Shown: piece after piece, positions 51,439 through 62,105 of the stretch
Position numbering within the stretch: the first letter of the stretch is position 1
How the letters are laid out: each line of letters starts with the position of its first letter
NCBI GenBank assembly: GCA_965220505.1
Contig: CBDCQE010000001.1
Span: forward strand, 1,736,001 to 1,800,000
From: Bin87 sp965220505
GTDB lineage: Bacteria; Chloroflexota; Dehalococcoidia; Lucifugimonadales; UBA3495
DNA length: 64,000 nucleotides
Reading direction: 5' to 3'
The notes under the pieces: model-generated
Told to the model about the DNA's origin: nothing
What the model saw: only the letters and a program-made list of their open reading frames with translations
The model's database searches: none
Translations under genes and position numbers: made by a program

Positions 51439-52938
51439 ATGCTGGATACCACCGTAGGGATCATTACCCTGGTTATCGCATGCGCCGTGTTCCTCGTCCT
51501 TGGCCTGACCTATGCCTGGCGTCGCCGTCGCCAGAGTGTGGAGGACTACACCACCTCGCGCAACCACGCGCCCTTCAACGTCGGTGTCGCCACCCTGGTC
51601 GCTTCCATGTTCGGCACCTGGGTGCTCCTCAGCCCCGGCGAATCCGGCGCTAACTTTGGCATCATCTCCCTGGTCGGCTACGCCCTGGGCATGGCCGGCA
51701 TCCCGGTCATGTTCATGTTCGTCGGCCCGCGTATCCGCCAGCTGATGCCCAATGGTCACTCGGTTACGGAATATGTCCGGCACCGGTTCGGCATGGTGCC
51801 CTTCGTCGCGATTTTCGTCGTCATCATCTTCGTCATCGGCATCTTCATCACTGCCGAGATGACCGCCATCACCGCTGCGGTGAGCATCCTCACCGGTTCG
51901 CCGGCGTGGGCCACCGCCGTAGCCGTCGGCATCGTGGTCATCGCCTACACGGCTTACGGCGGACTGCGAGTATCCATATATACCGACCGGATCCAGTTCT
52001 GGATCCTTATCCCCGTCCTCCTGCTGTTGGTCATCGTGGCCGCCGTCCTGGTGGGCGGATCCGGCGCCTGGGGCGAGGCGAGGCAGGCCGGCCTGCTGTC
52101 CGTCACGACCTCGGGCAGTTACTTCTTCGCCATCGTGCTGATCATCGGCATCGTGGCGTCCAACGCCTTCCACCCCGGCATGTGGCAACGGGTCTACACT
52201 GTGGAGAGCCAGGCTGCCCTCAACCGCAGCCTCTGGGGCGCAGCCGCGATAGCCATACCGTTGACCTTCCTGATGGGGATGGCCGGCATCGCCGCCGTCG
52301 GCAACGGTTCCGTTGGCCCCTTCCAGTACCCCGAGGTCGCGGCGGCTCTGTTTACTTTGGCCGCAGACGTGTTCCCATTGTGGATGCACTTCCTGATGCT
52401 CATCTGCGCTCTCATGCTCGCCATGAGCACGCTGGACACCCTCATGAACGGCCTGGCCAGCGGCATGGCCGCCGACCTCGCCGGGGTCGGACTGGAACGA
52501 GGCATGCTTTTGCGATTGGCCCGCGCCGTCACGGTGATCGTGGCCATCCCCGCGATCATCGTGGCTTCCCAGGGCCACAGCGTGCTCTACGTCTTCCTCA
52601 TCGCAGACCTGCTCGGCGCGGCCATCGCCGTGCCCATGCTGGTGGGCCTGTATTCCAGCCGCATGCCCGGCTGGGGAGTAATCCTCGCCGGAGCCGTTGG
52701 CATCGTCATCGGCGCCCTCTACTACCCCAAACCGGACCTGCTCTCCCCCTGGGCGCTCACCGCACCCGCCGGTGGCCAGATGTTCTGGGCATTCGCATCG
52801 GCGCTGGTAATCTCGTCCGTCATTTCGGCGATAGTGGTCCTGGGTCAGCGCCTGGTGGCTCCCGACAGCCAGTACGACTTCGCCATCCTCAACTCCGACG
52901 TCAGCCTCATTGACGAACCCGCCGTAGCAGACGACTGA
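51439..52938 (+). CDS. Sodium:solute symporter family transporter, TPP-regulated
   Basis: A 499-residue membrane protein with about 13 hydrophobic segments, of the SSS (Na+/solute symporter) family: VGIITLVIACAVFLVLGLTYAWRRRRQSVEDYTTSRNHAPF, GVATLVASMFGTWVLLSP, YTAYGGLRVSIYTDRIQF, and MLAMSTLDTLMNGLASGM. Being directly behind a TPP riboswitch and followed by thiC, it is a good candidate for uptake of thiamin, its pyrimidine (HMP) or a precursor. Substrate is an inference from regulation. GGGAGG precedes ATG 51439. Confidence 0.85.
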   Translation: MLDTTVGIITLVIACAVFLVLGLTYAWRRRRQSVEDYTTSRNHAPFNVGVATLVASMFGTWVLLSPGESGANFGIISLVGYALGMAGIPVMFMFVGPRIRQLMPNGHSVTEYVRHRFGMVPFVAIFVVIIFVIGIFITAEMTAITAAVSILTGSPAWATAVAVGIVVIAYTAYGGLRVSIYTDRIQFWILIPVLLLLVIVAAVLVGGSGAWGEARQAGLLSVTTSGSYFFAIVLIIGIVASNAFHPGMWQRVYTVESQAALNRSLWGAAAIAIPLTFLMGMAGIAAVGNGSVGPFQYPEVAAALFTLAADVFPLWMHFLMLICALMLAMSTLDTLMNGLASGMAADLAGVGLERGMLLRLARAVTVIVAIPAIIVASQGHSVLYVFLIADLLGAAIAVPMLVGLYSSRMPGWGVILAGAVGIVIGALYYPKPDLLSPWALTAPAGGQMFWAFASALVISSVISAIVVLGQRLVAPDSQYDFAILNSDVSLIDEPAVADD

Positions 52939-53023
52939 CACTGGCCGCAATATCCGTGGGCGCGAAAACGAAATCGCCCCCACTCCGTTTCAATCCCCAT
53001 CAACCGACAGGAGGAACCACAGC

Positions 53024-54904
<1,881 letters not shown>

Positions 54905-54928
54905 GCGTCGGATGCCGCCGCTTTACAG

Positions 54929-54956
54929 GGGCGAACCCGCGGCCGCGGGTTCGCCC
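54929..54956. terminator. 14-bp perfect palindrome after thiC (AGGGGCG family)
   Basis: GGGCGAACCCGCGG and its exact inverted complement lie next to each other at 54929-54956, 24 bases after the thiC stop. As a hairpin with a 4-base loop it has a 12-bp stem; no T-tract follows. The core fits the AGGGGCGA...TCGCCCT hairpin family of this window. Confidence 0.6.
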
Positions 54957-55008
54957 TCGTGCTGTGCCGGTACAATAGAGATCTACTTCCCTGTCTGGAG
55001 GCCCGACA

Positions 55009-55449
55009 ATGGCCGCACCGCTCAAATCCGACGCGTCCCAGCCATCCTACAGCGCCCCGATTCTCGCCCGCTTGACCGACGGCAATCAAATTGCCATTTT
55101 CAACTGGGCCAAGGCCAACTTGCCGGATGTGGAGTGGTTTGAGGTGGACTGCGACGATGAGGGCCGCATCGTCTTGACGCCGGCCGAAGACGTTCCGGCA
55201 GAGGCCCATGCCTGGGCACAGCAGCGGGACGTGATAACCGCCGCGCAGAAACCCCGCCCCTACGCCCACCTGACCACCGACGAGTTGCGGGACGTGGAGA
55301 TGACGCAGGAAGAACGGGTTGCGGAGTTACGGGCCCGTGGTATTTTGCGAGGCGGCAACAAAAAGCCGGGTCAACTCTCAGTCAAGCCGGTAGTCCGCGT
55401 GCCCGGCGCTCTGGAGCATTTCCTCAAAGAAAGAAGAGGACAAGCGTAG
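55009..55449 (+). CDS. Hypothetical protein, probable antitoxin partner of the PIN gene
   Basis: A 146-residue soluble protein with an acidic middle (VEWFEVDCDDEGRIVLTPAEDVP) and 'TTDELRDVEMTQEERVAELRARG' near residue 90, helical and charged, then a basic C-terminus (PGALEHFLKERRGQA). It ends 4 bases before a PIN-domain gene, the order and spacing of a VapBC-like pair, although no DNA-binding motif is obvious. The ribosome site before ATG 55009 is weak. Confidence 0.55.
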   Translation: MAAPLKSDASQPSYSAPILARLTDGNQIAIFNWAKANLPDVEWFEVDCDDEGRIVLTPAEDVPAEAHAWAQQRDVITAAQKPRPYAHLTTDELRDVEMTQEERVAELRARGILRGGNKKPGQLSVKPVVRVPGALEHFLKERRGQA

Positions 55450-55453
55450 GTAG

Positions 55454-55855
55454 ATGCTGAATTTAGCGCAGCCGGCAGCTGCCTATGTGGACGGGTCTGC
55501 ATTGCTGTCCATCATTTTTGAGGAAACCGACGGCCCGGCTATCGCGCAACGGCTGGCGCAATTCTCCAACTTGGTTTCCTCCATCCTGCTGGAGGTGGAA
55601 GTACGATCTGCCTTGTTCCGAGTGGGGCAAAGCTACAACCCGAACTGGTTGTCCGATTTCGAGTGGGTATATCCTGACCGTCCCCTCGGCCCAGAAATCG
55701 CCGACGCGTTGCAAGTCCGTTATCTGCGCAGCGGTGACCTTTTGCACGTTGCCACCGCGCTGTACGCCGTCCGCACCAGCAACGTTGAACTGGCGTTCAT
55801 CACGTTAGACAACAACCAGCGGGAAGTGGCTGCCGGCTTAGGATTCGTCATCTGA
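55454..55855 (+). CDS. PIN domain protein (VapC-like toxin)
   Basis: A 133-residue PIN protein: AYVDGSALLSIIFEE (Asp), LEVEVRSALF (Glu), SGDLLHVATAL (Asp), FITLDNNQREVAAGLGF (Asp). All acidic positions are conserved, so RNase activity is expected. Coupled to the 55009 gene upstream by 4 bases. Ends just before a 26-base palindromic terminator. Confidence 0.8.
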   Translation: MLNLAQPAAAYVDGSALLSIIFEETDGPAIAQRLAQFSNLVSSILLEVEVRSALFRVGQSYNPNWLSDFEWVYPDRPLGPEIADALQVRYLRSGDLLHVATALYAVRTSNVELAFITLDNNQREVAAGLGFVI

Positions 55856-55863
55856 AGACCGCT

Positions 55864-55889
55864 CAGGGGCGAATGATCATTCGCCCCTG
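55864..55889. terminator. Perfect palindrome terminator (AGGGGCG family)
   Basis: CAGGGGCGAATGA|TCATTCGCCCCTG is a 26-base perfect palindrome (55864-55889) followed by TCTTTTG. It lies between convergent genes (PIN gene ends 55855, LigB gene ends 55918), so it can terminate both strands. Confidence 0.75.
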
Positions 55890-55917
55890 TCTTTTGTCGT
55901 ATTGCGTCCGGGTTCTC

Positions 55918-56964
55918 CTATCTGAACACCGCCAGGCACTTGGTGGAGTTGAAGATGTACGTCTCGTACCAATCGACGATCTCCGCCTGGTAGCCCAGTT
56001 CGTCCACCGCGCCCACGAGGCACGCCCAGTTCAGCAGTTCCTGCTGGCCGGCGTCCTCAATCTGCGCGGTTGAGATTCCGGCCCAAGCCTGGTAGTCGCC
56101 CGCCTTCATTTCCTCGAACCGTGCCCGGTCCGATTCGATATCCGGATACAGCCACCAGTTCTTTTCCGTCAGGAAAGCGTGGGACCACGACGACGACGCG
56201 ATCAGGGCCACCCGCCACGGTGAATCCTTAAGCGCCTGCGCCGCCGCCGCGCCAATCTGCATGCAGCGCTTGGGCGAGGGCCCGGGCGGGTCGGGTTCCG
56301 GCGAACGTTCCTCGCTGCCGCCCTGGTTGCGAATGACCCGACTGCCGTAGCAGTTCACCAGCATCGGCACCACCGGATAGTCGAACCCCTTGCGGTCATA
56401 ATCGAGGTACAGGATCGTGTTCAGGATGGCGTGGCCCAGTCCCGGCTCGTGCAACGGCTGGTAGGCGTAAGACATGTCAACACCCCGGTCGATCATGCCG
56501 GACACCAGCGCCCGTGCGCCCTCCTTGTGTCCCTTGTAGTTGAACACCGTGTCCGCGCCTTCGTCCCAGACGTTCCGGCGCGCTGACCCATTGCCGTTGT
56601 CGAAGGGCTGGCAGTTGAATTCGTCATAGGCCAGCACGCAGAACGGCGGGATGATGTCCTCTTTGAAATTCTCGTATTGGTCGTCGCCCCAGATCACCAC
56701 GAAGTCGGGGTTGAAGGCGTCCAGCTCCTTGCGCAGTTCGCGGAAGCCGGCAACCATGCGCTCTCGCAGCCGCACCGCCGACGCGTAGCCCTCATCCTCA
56801 CCGAATTCCACCCGCATGGGTTCCGGCCAGTTCAGCGGGTTTTTCATCTCGACGGGGATCCGGTCGTTGGTGCGCAGCGTCCGCTTCAAAGACGATTCAC
56901 CGTCCTCGTCGGGCCGGATGAACGACGGCGAATGCGTCAGTCCCAGCCCCAGTATTTCGGCCAT
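55918..56964 (-). CDS. LigB-like extradiol dioxygenase family protein, tandem copy 1
   Basis: A 348-residue protein: MAEILGLGLTHSPSFIRPDEDGESSLKRT (GLTHSP iron-ligand His near residue 11), FVVIWGDDQYENF (second ligand area), SSSWSHAFLTEKN (His near 245). About 85% similar over most of its length to the next gene (57043), so this is a recent tandem duplication. Resembles the LigB-fold enzymes and the more distant 9182 gene. Start ATG 56964 follows GGAGG. Substrate unknown. Confidence 0.87.
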   Translation of the reverse strand: MAEILGLGLTHSPSFIRPDEDGESSLKRTLRTNDRIPVEMKNPLNWPEPMRVEFGEDEGYASAVRLRERMVAGFRELRKELDAFNPDFVVIWGDDQYENFKEDIIPPFCVLAYDEFNCQPFDNGNGSARRNVWDEGADTVFNYKGHKEGARALVSGMIDRGVDMSYAYQPLHEPGLGHAILNTILYLDYDRKGFDYPVVPMLVNCYGSRVIRNQGGSEERSPEPDPPGPSPKRCMQIGAAAAQALKDSPWRVALIASSSWSHAFLTEKNWWLYPDIESDRARFEEMKAGDYQAWAGISTAQIEDAGQQELLNWACLVGAVDELGYQAEIVDWYETYIFNSTKCLAVFR

Positions 56965-56991
56965 GATTGCCCTCCTTGCTCGATACATCGC

Positions 56992-57021
56992 CGTAGGGGC
57001 GAATGATTATTCGCCCCTACG
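56992..57021. terminator. Hairpin between the tandem LigB genes (AGGGGCG family)
   Basis: CGTAGGGGCGAAT (56992-57004), GATT loop, ATTCGCCCCTACG (57009-57021), a 13-bp stem. It lies between the stop of the upstream LigB gene (57043, minus strand) and the start of the other (56964), in a gap of 78 bases, and so could reduce readthrough. Confidence 0.65.
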
Positions 57022-57042
57022 TCTCCGGTTCCAGTCGATTCG

Positions 57043-58077
57043 CTACTTGAAGATCGCCAGGCACTTGTTGGAGTTGAAAACGTAGGTCTCCACGTAGTCC
57101 AGGATCTCCGGCTTGTAGTCCAGCGTGTCCATCGCCCCGGCCAGGCACATCCAGTTCAGCATCTCCTGCTGCCCCGCGTCCTCAACCTGGTCGGTGGATA
57201 TGCGCGCCCATGCCTGGTAATCGCCGGCCTTCAACTCCTCAAAGCGAGCCCGGTCCGATTCGATGTCCGGCCACAGCCAGTGGTTCTTCTCCACCAGGAA
57301 GGCGTGCGACCACGATGACGACGCGATCAGCGCCACCCGATACGGCGAGTCCTTCAGCGCCTCGGCCGCTGCCGCTCCCACCTCCAGGCAGCGCTTGGGC
57401 GACGGTCCGGGTGGGTCGGGATCCGGCAGGTACTCGACGGCGCCGCCCCGGTTGCGGATCACCCGGCTGCCGTAGCAGTTCACCAGCATCGGCACCACGG
57501 GATAATCGAACCCCTTACGGTCGTAGTCCAGGTACAGCAGCGTGTTCAGGATGGCGTGGCCCAGCCCCGGCTCGTGCAGCCCCTGGTAGGCATAGGCCAT
57601 GTCCACGCCCCGGTCGATCATGCCGGAGACCAGCGCCCGCGCCGCTTCCTTGTTCCCCTTGTACTTGAACACCTTGTCCTGGGGTTCTCCCCAGAAGTTC
57701 CGCTGGCGGTGCGCGAAGGGCTGGCACTCGAAGTCGTCGTAGGCCAGCACGCAGAACGGCGGGATGATGTCCTCGCGGAAGTTCTCGTACTGGTCGTCGC
57801 CCCAGATCACCACGAAGTCCGGGTTGAAGGCGTCCAGCTCCTCGCGAATGCGCCGGAAGCCGGCCACCAGCCGGGCCCGGTGTTCCAGCGACGACGCATA
57901 CCCCTCATCCTCGCCGTACTCGATGCGCATGGGCTCGGGCCAGCTAGTGGGGTTCTTCATCTCCTCCGGTATCCGCTTGTTCCCGCGCAGCGTCCTCTTG
58001 AGGGGGATCGCCTTGTCTTCGTCGGGCGATATCAGGGGTGGGTAGTGCGTGAGGCCAAGCCCCAGGATCTCTGCCAT
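57043..58077 (-). CDS. LigB-like extradiol dioxygenase family protein, tandem copy 2
   Basis: A 344-residue paralogue of the gene at 55918, with GLTHYPPLISPDEDK, EELDAFNPDFVVIWGDDQYENF and SSSWSHAFLVEKNHW. Both have the 'PPGPSPKRC' and 'FNSNKCLAIFK' segments. The main differences are an insertion of about five residues in the first copy (SARRNVWDEGADT). Start ATG 58077 with GGAAGG. A 434-base gap follows upstream. Confidence 0.87.
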   Translation of the reverse strand: MAEILGLGLTHYPPLISPDEDKAIPLKRTLRGNKRIPEEMKNPTSWPEPMRIEYGEDEGYASSLEHRARLVAGFRRIREELDAFNPDFVVIWGDDQYENFREDIIPPFCVLAYDDFECQPFAHRQRNFWGEPQDKVFKYKGNKEAARALVSGMIDRGVDMAYAYQGLHEPGLGHAILNTLLYLDYDRKGFDYPVVPMLVNCYGSRVIRNRGGAVEYLPDPDPPGPSPKRCLEVGAAAAEALKDSPYRVALIASSSWSHAFLVEKNHWLWPDIESDRARFEELKAGDYQAWARISTDQVEDAGQQEMLNWMCLAGAMDTLDYKPEILDYVETYVFNSNKCLAIFK

Positions 58078-58511
58078 TTTGTCACCTTCCGTTTTGTGCG
58101 CGGTATTGGCGGTAATGATGGCGCCATTTTCTGTATCCCGCCGGGATGTGTCAACCGAAAGCGCGCACGCCGGAAATCCCGCCGCCCGGCATTCGAATTC
58201 CCCGCCATCGGCCTCAGCGTGCTGGAACTGGCGCGTAACGCCCGCCAGGTCATCCATCCCCGACTGACCGCGCCGTTCCAGATTCGCCGAATGGTACAAT
58301 CGAGCATCGTCAACCGGCCTGCCGCCATCGGCAGCAGCTTTCCAAGGTCGTCGTCAGAAGCAGCATTTGCCGGATCCAGAGATTATCAAGGTTGAGTAGA
58401 TGGCGCTGAGCATGACCGCGATCCTGAAAATTCGATAATCCTAGAATCCTGATTCAGACGATTGATTGCCGACAGTAAGGATTTTCAATCAACCATCAGA
58501 GAGGTAACCCC
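58078..58511. other. 434-bp divergent intergenic region
   Basis: Lies between the divergent LigB (minus) and flavoprotein (plus) genes and should contain both promoters; I see a TACAAT at 58296 but no convincing -35. No gene, repeat or RNA motif recognised. An open minus frame continues upstream of the LigB start (to 58299), with no recognisable homology. Confidence 0.45.
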
Positions 58512-59438
58512 GTGCCCGACCAGAACTTCGACGTCATCATCATCGGCGGCGGCATGGCCGGCCTCACCGCCGGCATCTACTCCGCACGCCACGGCCTCAG
58601 CACCGCCATCGTCGAGCAGATGATGGCCGGCGCCCAGATCATCAACCTGGAACGCATCGAGAACTTCCCCGGCTTCCCCCAGGGCATCGCCGGCTACGAA
58701 CTGGGTCCCGCCACCCAGGAACAGGCGATGAACGCCGGTGTCGAGGTGTTGATGGACACCGTCGAAAGCGTGTCACCAGAGGGAGATTTGCTCCGCGTCG
58801 CCGGAGAGGGCGGCGGTTCCTACCTGGGCAAAGCTGTAATCATGGCCGCCGGCTCCACATTGCGCACCCTGGGCATCCCGGGAGAGGAGGAGTTCCTCGG
58901 ACGCGGCGTGTCCCACTGCGCCTCCTGCGACGGCCCGTTGTACATGGGACAAACCGTTGCCGTGGTCGGCGGCGGCGACTCCGCGGCCGACGAAGCCCTG
59001 ACCCTGACCGAGTACACCGACCGCGTCATCCTGTTCCACCGGGGCAACGACCTGGACTCGCAGCAGGTCCTCCAGGATCGCCTCACTGCCAACCCGAAGA
59101 TCGAGATCCGTTGCAACTCCGAGGTGGTGGAGGTCGTCGGCGAGGACACCGTCACCGGCGTCCGCGTCCGCAGCGCCGATGGCGAAAACGTCGAACCAGT
59201 GGCCGGACTCTTCGTCTACGTCGGCCTGGAGCCCAACTCGTCTCCGGTTTCCGACCTGGTTCCGCTGGACAACGCCGGACACATCCCGGTGGGCCTCTCC
59301 ATGGACACGCCGCAGCCCGGACTCTTCGCCGCCGGTGACATCCGTCAGCAATCCGCAGCCCAACTGGTCGCCTCCGCCGGCGACGGCGCCACCGCGGCCA
59401 TCGCCGCCCACCGGTACATCCGATCCCGCCAGTGGTGA
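58512..59438 (+). CDS. Thioredoxin reductase-like FAD/NAD(P) oxidoreductase
   Basis: A 308-residue flavoprotein: DVIIIGGGMAGLTAGIYSARHG (FAD loop), HCASCDG with redox Cys136/Cys139, VAVVGGGDSAADEALTLTEYT (NADPH loop) and FAAGDIRQQSAAQLVASAGDGATAA. GTG start 58512. Active-site Cys pair fits TrxB or a related disulfide reductase; no thioredoxin gene is adjacent. Overlaps nothing; 9 bases before the MBL gene. Confidence 0.88.
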   Translation: MPDQNFDVIIIGGGMAGLTAGIYSARHGLSTAIVEQMMAGAQIINLERIENFPGFPQGIAGYELGPATQEQAMNAGVEVLMDTVESVSPEGDLLRVAGEGGGSYLGKAVIMAAGSTLRTLGIPGEEEFLGRGVSHCASCDGPLYMGQTVAVVGGGDSAADEALTLTEYTDRVILFHRGNDLDSQQVLQDRLTANPKIEIRCNSEVVEVVGEDTVTGVRVRSADGENVEPVAGLFVYVGLEPNSSPVSDLVPLDNAGHIPVGLSMDTPQPGLFAAGDIRQQSAAQLVASAGDGATAAIAAHRYIRSRQW

Positions 59439-59447
59439 GGTTCCGCC

Positions 59448-60278
59448 ATGCAGATCACCGACCACGTTTACAGCACCCACATCCAGGAAGACCCCAGCAC
59501 CTTCGGGGCGATGCATCCTGGCGGCACCCAGATCTATTTCGTGGGTGACCCGTCGGAAAGCATGGTCATGATCGATTCCGGCGAACCATACCGTTTCTGG
59601 ACCCGCCAGATCCTGGACTACTGGGCGGAACTGGGCAGGCCGCGCATCGACGCCATCCTGATCACCCACGGCCACGGCGACCACATCGGCGGCCTGGACC
59701 GTCTGCAGGAAGCCTTCGGCTGCCCGGTGCGCTGCCATACCAAGCTTGCGCCGCGCCTGCAGCACACCCTCGGCGGTGACTCGGTCCATGCTCTGCGCGC
59801 CAACGAGACCATATCCTCGGGCGGCGGCGTGACCCTGCGCCCGCTGTTCACCCCGGGCCATGAGGACGACCACTCCTGCTACTTCCTCCGCCCCGACCGG
59901 GTCCTCTTCAGCGGCGACAACCTGCTGGGCAACTCCTCGTCCAGCGTACGCAACCTCAAGCAGTACATGACCTCCCTGGGACGGATGGCCCGCACGCGGC
60001 CGCTGGTGGTATGCCCGGGCCATGGAAACACCATTATCCGGGGTCAACAACGCATCCAGCAGCAGATCGCCCACCGCCTCAGCCGGGAGGACCAGGTTCT
60101 CGCGGCGATGGATGCCGGCGCAACCACCGTCGACGAGATCGTCACCGCCGTGTACCCGCGCAATCTGCGCAGATCCCTGCGCGCCGCCGCGGGACGCAAC
60201 GTGCGCACCCACCTGGAAAAGTTGCGGCAGGAAAATCGCGTCATCGAGCGGGAAGCCACTTATATCCTGCCCGACTAG
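59448..60278 (+). CDS. MBL-fold metallo-hydrolase, LACTB2-like
   Basis: A 276-residue hydrolase: ITHGHGDHIGGLDRLQ (HxHxDH), TPGHEDDHSCYFL, LFSGDNLLGN and CPGHGNTI metal ligands. C-terminal half (IAHRLSREDQVLAAMDAG... LEKLRQENRV) has a winged helix like the LACTB2/RNase Z-like group. Probably acts on thioesters, lactones or RNA. 9 bases after the flavoprotein gene: one operon. Confidence 0.87.
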   Translation: MQITDHVYSTHIQEDPSTFGAMHPGGTQIYFVGDPSESMVMIDSGEPYRFWTRQILDYWAELGRPRIDAILITHGHGDHIGGLDRLQEAFGCPVRCHTKLAPRLQHTLGGDSVHALRANETISSGGGVTLRPLFTPGHEDDHSCYFLRPDRVLFSGDNLLGNSSSSVRNLKQYMTSLGRMARTRPLVVCPGHGNTIIRGQQRIQQQIAHRLSREDQVLAAMDAGATTVDEIVTAVYPRNLRRSLRAAAGRNVRTHLEKLRQENRVIEREATYILPD

Positions 60279-60302
60279 GGACACGAAAGGATTCCTGGCG
60301 TG

Positions 60303-60485
60303 ATGCTTTACCGGGCAAACGGCGCCGTCGGAGCCATCGGCTGCGGGCTGGCTGTCGTTTGCCTGGGCCTGTTCCTGCTCACGCCGGTAGCAGTGTTCCT
60401 GTTAAAGGGATTGGGCTGGGCGCTGGTGGCCGTGGGCGTAGTGCTGGCCGCTCTCGGAGCGTGGACTTGGTGGAAGAGCCGCTAG
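60303..60485 (+). CDS. Small membrane protein
   Basis: A 60-residue two-helix protein (AIGCGLAVVCLGLFLLTPVAVFLL, WALVAVGVVLAALGAWTWW) with a basic C-terminus. GTG 60300 or ATG 60303 can start it, behind a weak AAAGGA. No family. Follows the MBL gene by 24 bases. Confidence 0.55.
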   Translation: MLYRANGAVGAIGCGLAVVCLGLFLLTPVAVFLLKGLGWALVAVGVVLAALGAWTWWKSR

Positions 60486-60634
60486 GCCCAACCCCGGGCA
60501 TCTTCGGATTGTTCGACGCATTCCGGGGAGCACCCTTGAATGCCCGGTTTGCGTCTTCGCAAACCGCCGTTGAATCCCTCCCGTGTGGCGCGTTTCGCAA
60601 TCGCAGGCCAATTCGATAGGGAACTTGGCGCCAG

Positions 60635-60664
60635 TTGTTGACAAAGGGGTAACAAGGGTATAAA
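60635..60664 (+). promoter_or_regulatory. Promoter of the reductive-dehalogenase-like gene
   Basis: TTGTTG (60635-60640) with 18-base spacer, or TTGACA (60638-60643) with 15-base spacer, to TATAAA (60659-60664). It precedes the 60720 gene by about 50 bases, with GAGGAGG close to the start. Confidence 0.6.
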
Positions 60665-60719
60665 TTGCCCGAAATGCCGCCGCAATCATGCGGTCAAGCC
60701 AACCAGCGAGGAGGCTAAT

Positions 60720-61997
60720 ATGCTTACGATTGGGCACGAGGTAGTCCGTCCCGGAAGGCACTGGGGGGACGCCGAAATCACGATTCCGGTTCCGGAAGAA
60801 CTGGAAACCACCCCTGGTATCCCGATGACCGGCCGTGAAGTTGACTGGTACGCCCGCGAGTATCCGCTGGAAACCATGAACATCACCGAGCGGGCTTCCC
60901 GCGACTGGTCCAACACCCTGCGCGACCTCCACGCCGAGATGCGTGAGATCCGCAAGGAGCACGACAAGCTCAACAGCAACCTCATCATGGCCGCCCGCTC
61001 GACGGCTGAGATGGATGCCACCGCTGAGCCCACCGGCGAGGACATCTCCCAGCTGGTCAAGGACAAGGCCCGCCAGCTCGGTTACCTGGAAGTCGGCATC
61101 ACTTCCTATGACCCGCGCTATGACTACAAGAGCAAGCGCGGCTTCACCATCCTGCCCCACGCCATCTGCTTGGCCTACGAGCAGGACTTCGAGCCCACCC
61201 AGACCATCCCCAGCGTCGACGCCGAGATCGTGCACTCCAGCACGTACCGGACCCAGGCCGCTGCCGGTCTCGAACTGGGCAACTTCATCCGCAGCCTCGG
61301 CTACAAGGCCCACGTCATCCACTCCAGCGATGCCACCGGCCCGGTAATCCCGATGTTCGTCGCCGCCGGCCTCGGCCAGCTCGGCGCCTGCGGCTACCTG
61401 CTGTCCCCGCACACCGGCAACCGCATGCGGCTGATGATGGTCACCACCGACGCCAACGTCACCTATGACGCGCCCGTCGACTACGGCATCCACGCCTTCT
61501 GCCAGGTTTGTCAGGTCTGCGTGAACCGCTGCCCCGGCCGCGCCCTCATGCGTGACAAGATCTGGTGGCGCGGAATTGAGAAGAACAAGCTCTACTTCAA
61601 GCGCTGCCGCCCGGTCATGGCTCGCTACCTCGGCTGTGGCGTGTGCATGAAGGTCTGCCCGATCCAGAAGTATGGCCTCAAGAACGTCATGGAGCACTAC
61701 GCCGCCACCGGTCAGGTCCTCGGCAAGGGCACCCACGACCTCGAAGGGTACAACCTGGAAGGCAAGGGCTACTTCGGCCCCGGCGAACTCCCCGTCTTCG
61801 AGCGTGGCTTCTTCGACATGCCGCACGGCAACTCCGACGAGTGGGCCTTCGAGTCCATGAAGGACGCCGCTCGCGACAACGACGGTGAGATCCCCGACGA
61901 GATGCTGGACGACCTCAAGCTCCAGATCCAGCGCGCCATTCAGTTGCAGTCCGGCGACGTCCTGCAGATGATGGCTGAGGACCAGGACTACATCTAG
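60720..61997 (+). CDS. Reductive dehalogenase-like iron-sulfur protein, no Tat signal
   Basis: A 425-residue protein. C-terminal 4Fe-4S sites: CQVCQVCVNRCP and CGVCMKVCP (near residues 262 and 306), preceded by GLGQLGACGYLLSPHTGNRMRLMMV, the corrinoid-binding part of the reductive-dehalogenase/epoxyqueuosine-reductase family. No Tat signal peptide or membrane anchor, so cytoplasmic. GAGGAGG ribosome site, strong promoter and a strong terminator at 62031 mark it as a well-expressed single gene. Whether it dehalogenates is not known. Confidence 0.82.
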   Translation: MLTIGHEVVRPGRHWGDAEITIPVPEELETTPGIPMTGREVDWYAREYPLETMNITERASRDWSNTLRDLHAEMREIRKEHDKLNSNLIMAARSTAEMDATAEPTGEDISQLVKDKARQLGYLEVGITSYDPRYDYKSKRGFTILPHAICLAYEQDFEPTQTIPSVDAEIVHSSTYRTQAAAGLELGNFIRSLGYKAHVIHSSDATGPVIPMFVAAGLGQLGACGYLLSPHTGNRMRLMMVTTDANVTYDAPVDYGIHAFCQVCQVCVNRCPGRALMRDKIWWRGIEKNKLYFKRCRPVMARYLGCGVCMKVCPIQKYGLKNVMEHYAATGQVLGKGTHDLEGYNLEGKGYFGPGELPVFERGFFDMPHGNSDEWAFESMKDAARDNDGEIPDEMLDDLKLQIQRAIQLQSGDVLQMMAEDQDYI

Positions 61998-62030
61998 TAG
62001 CCAGTCCCACATCTCGCCACACCGGCAATC

Positions 62031-62061
62031 GGCCGGCGGGTTTCGCACCCGCCGGCCTTTT
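62031..62061 (+). terminator. Intrinsic terminator after the iron-sulfur protein gene
   Basis: GGCCGGCGGGT (62031-62041) pairs with ACCCGCCGGCC (62047-62057), loop TTCGC, then TTTTC. Thirty-four bases after the stop; the strongest terminator in the window. Confidence 0.9.
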
Positions 62062-62105
62062 CATGCCCTTGATCGCAAGACGCATCGACAACCACACTAT
62101 CGGAC

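Noticed and set aside
51259..52983. 574-codon open frame opposite the SSS transporter
   Set aside because: It is a shadow of GC-rich coding on the plus strand: repetitive Asp/Gly/His-rich sequence with no domain, no ribosome site, and it covers the riboswitch region.
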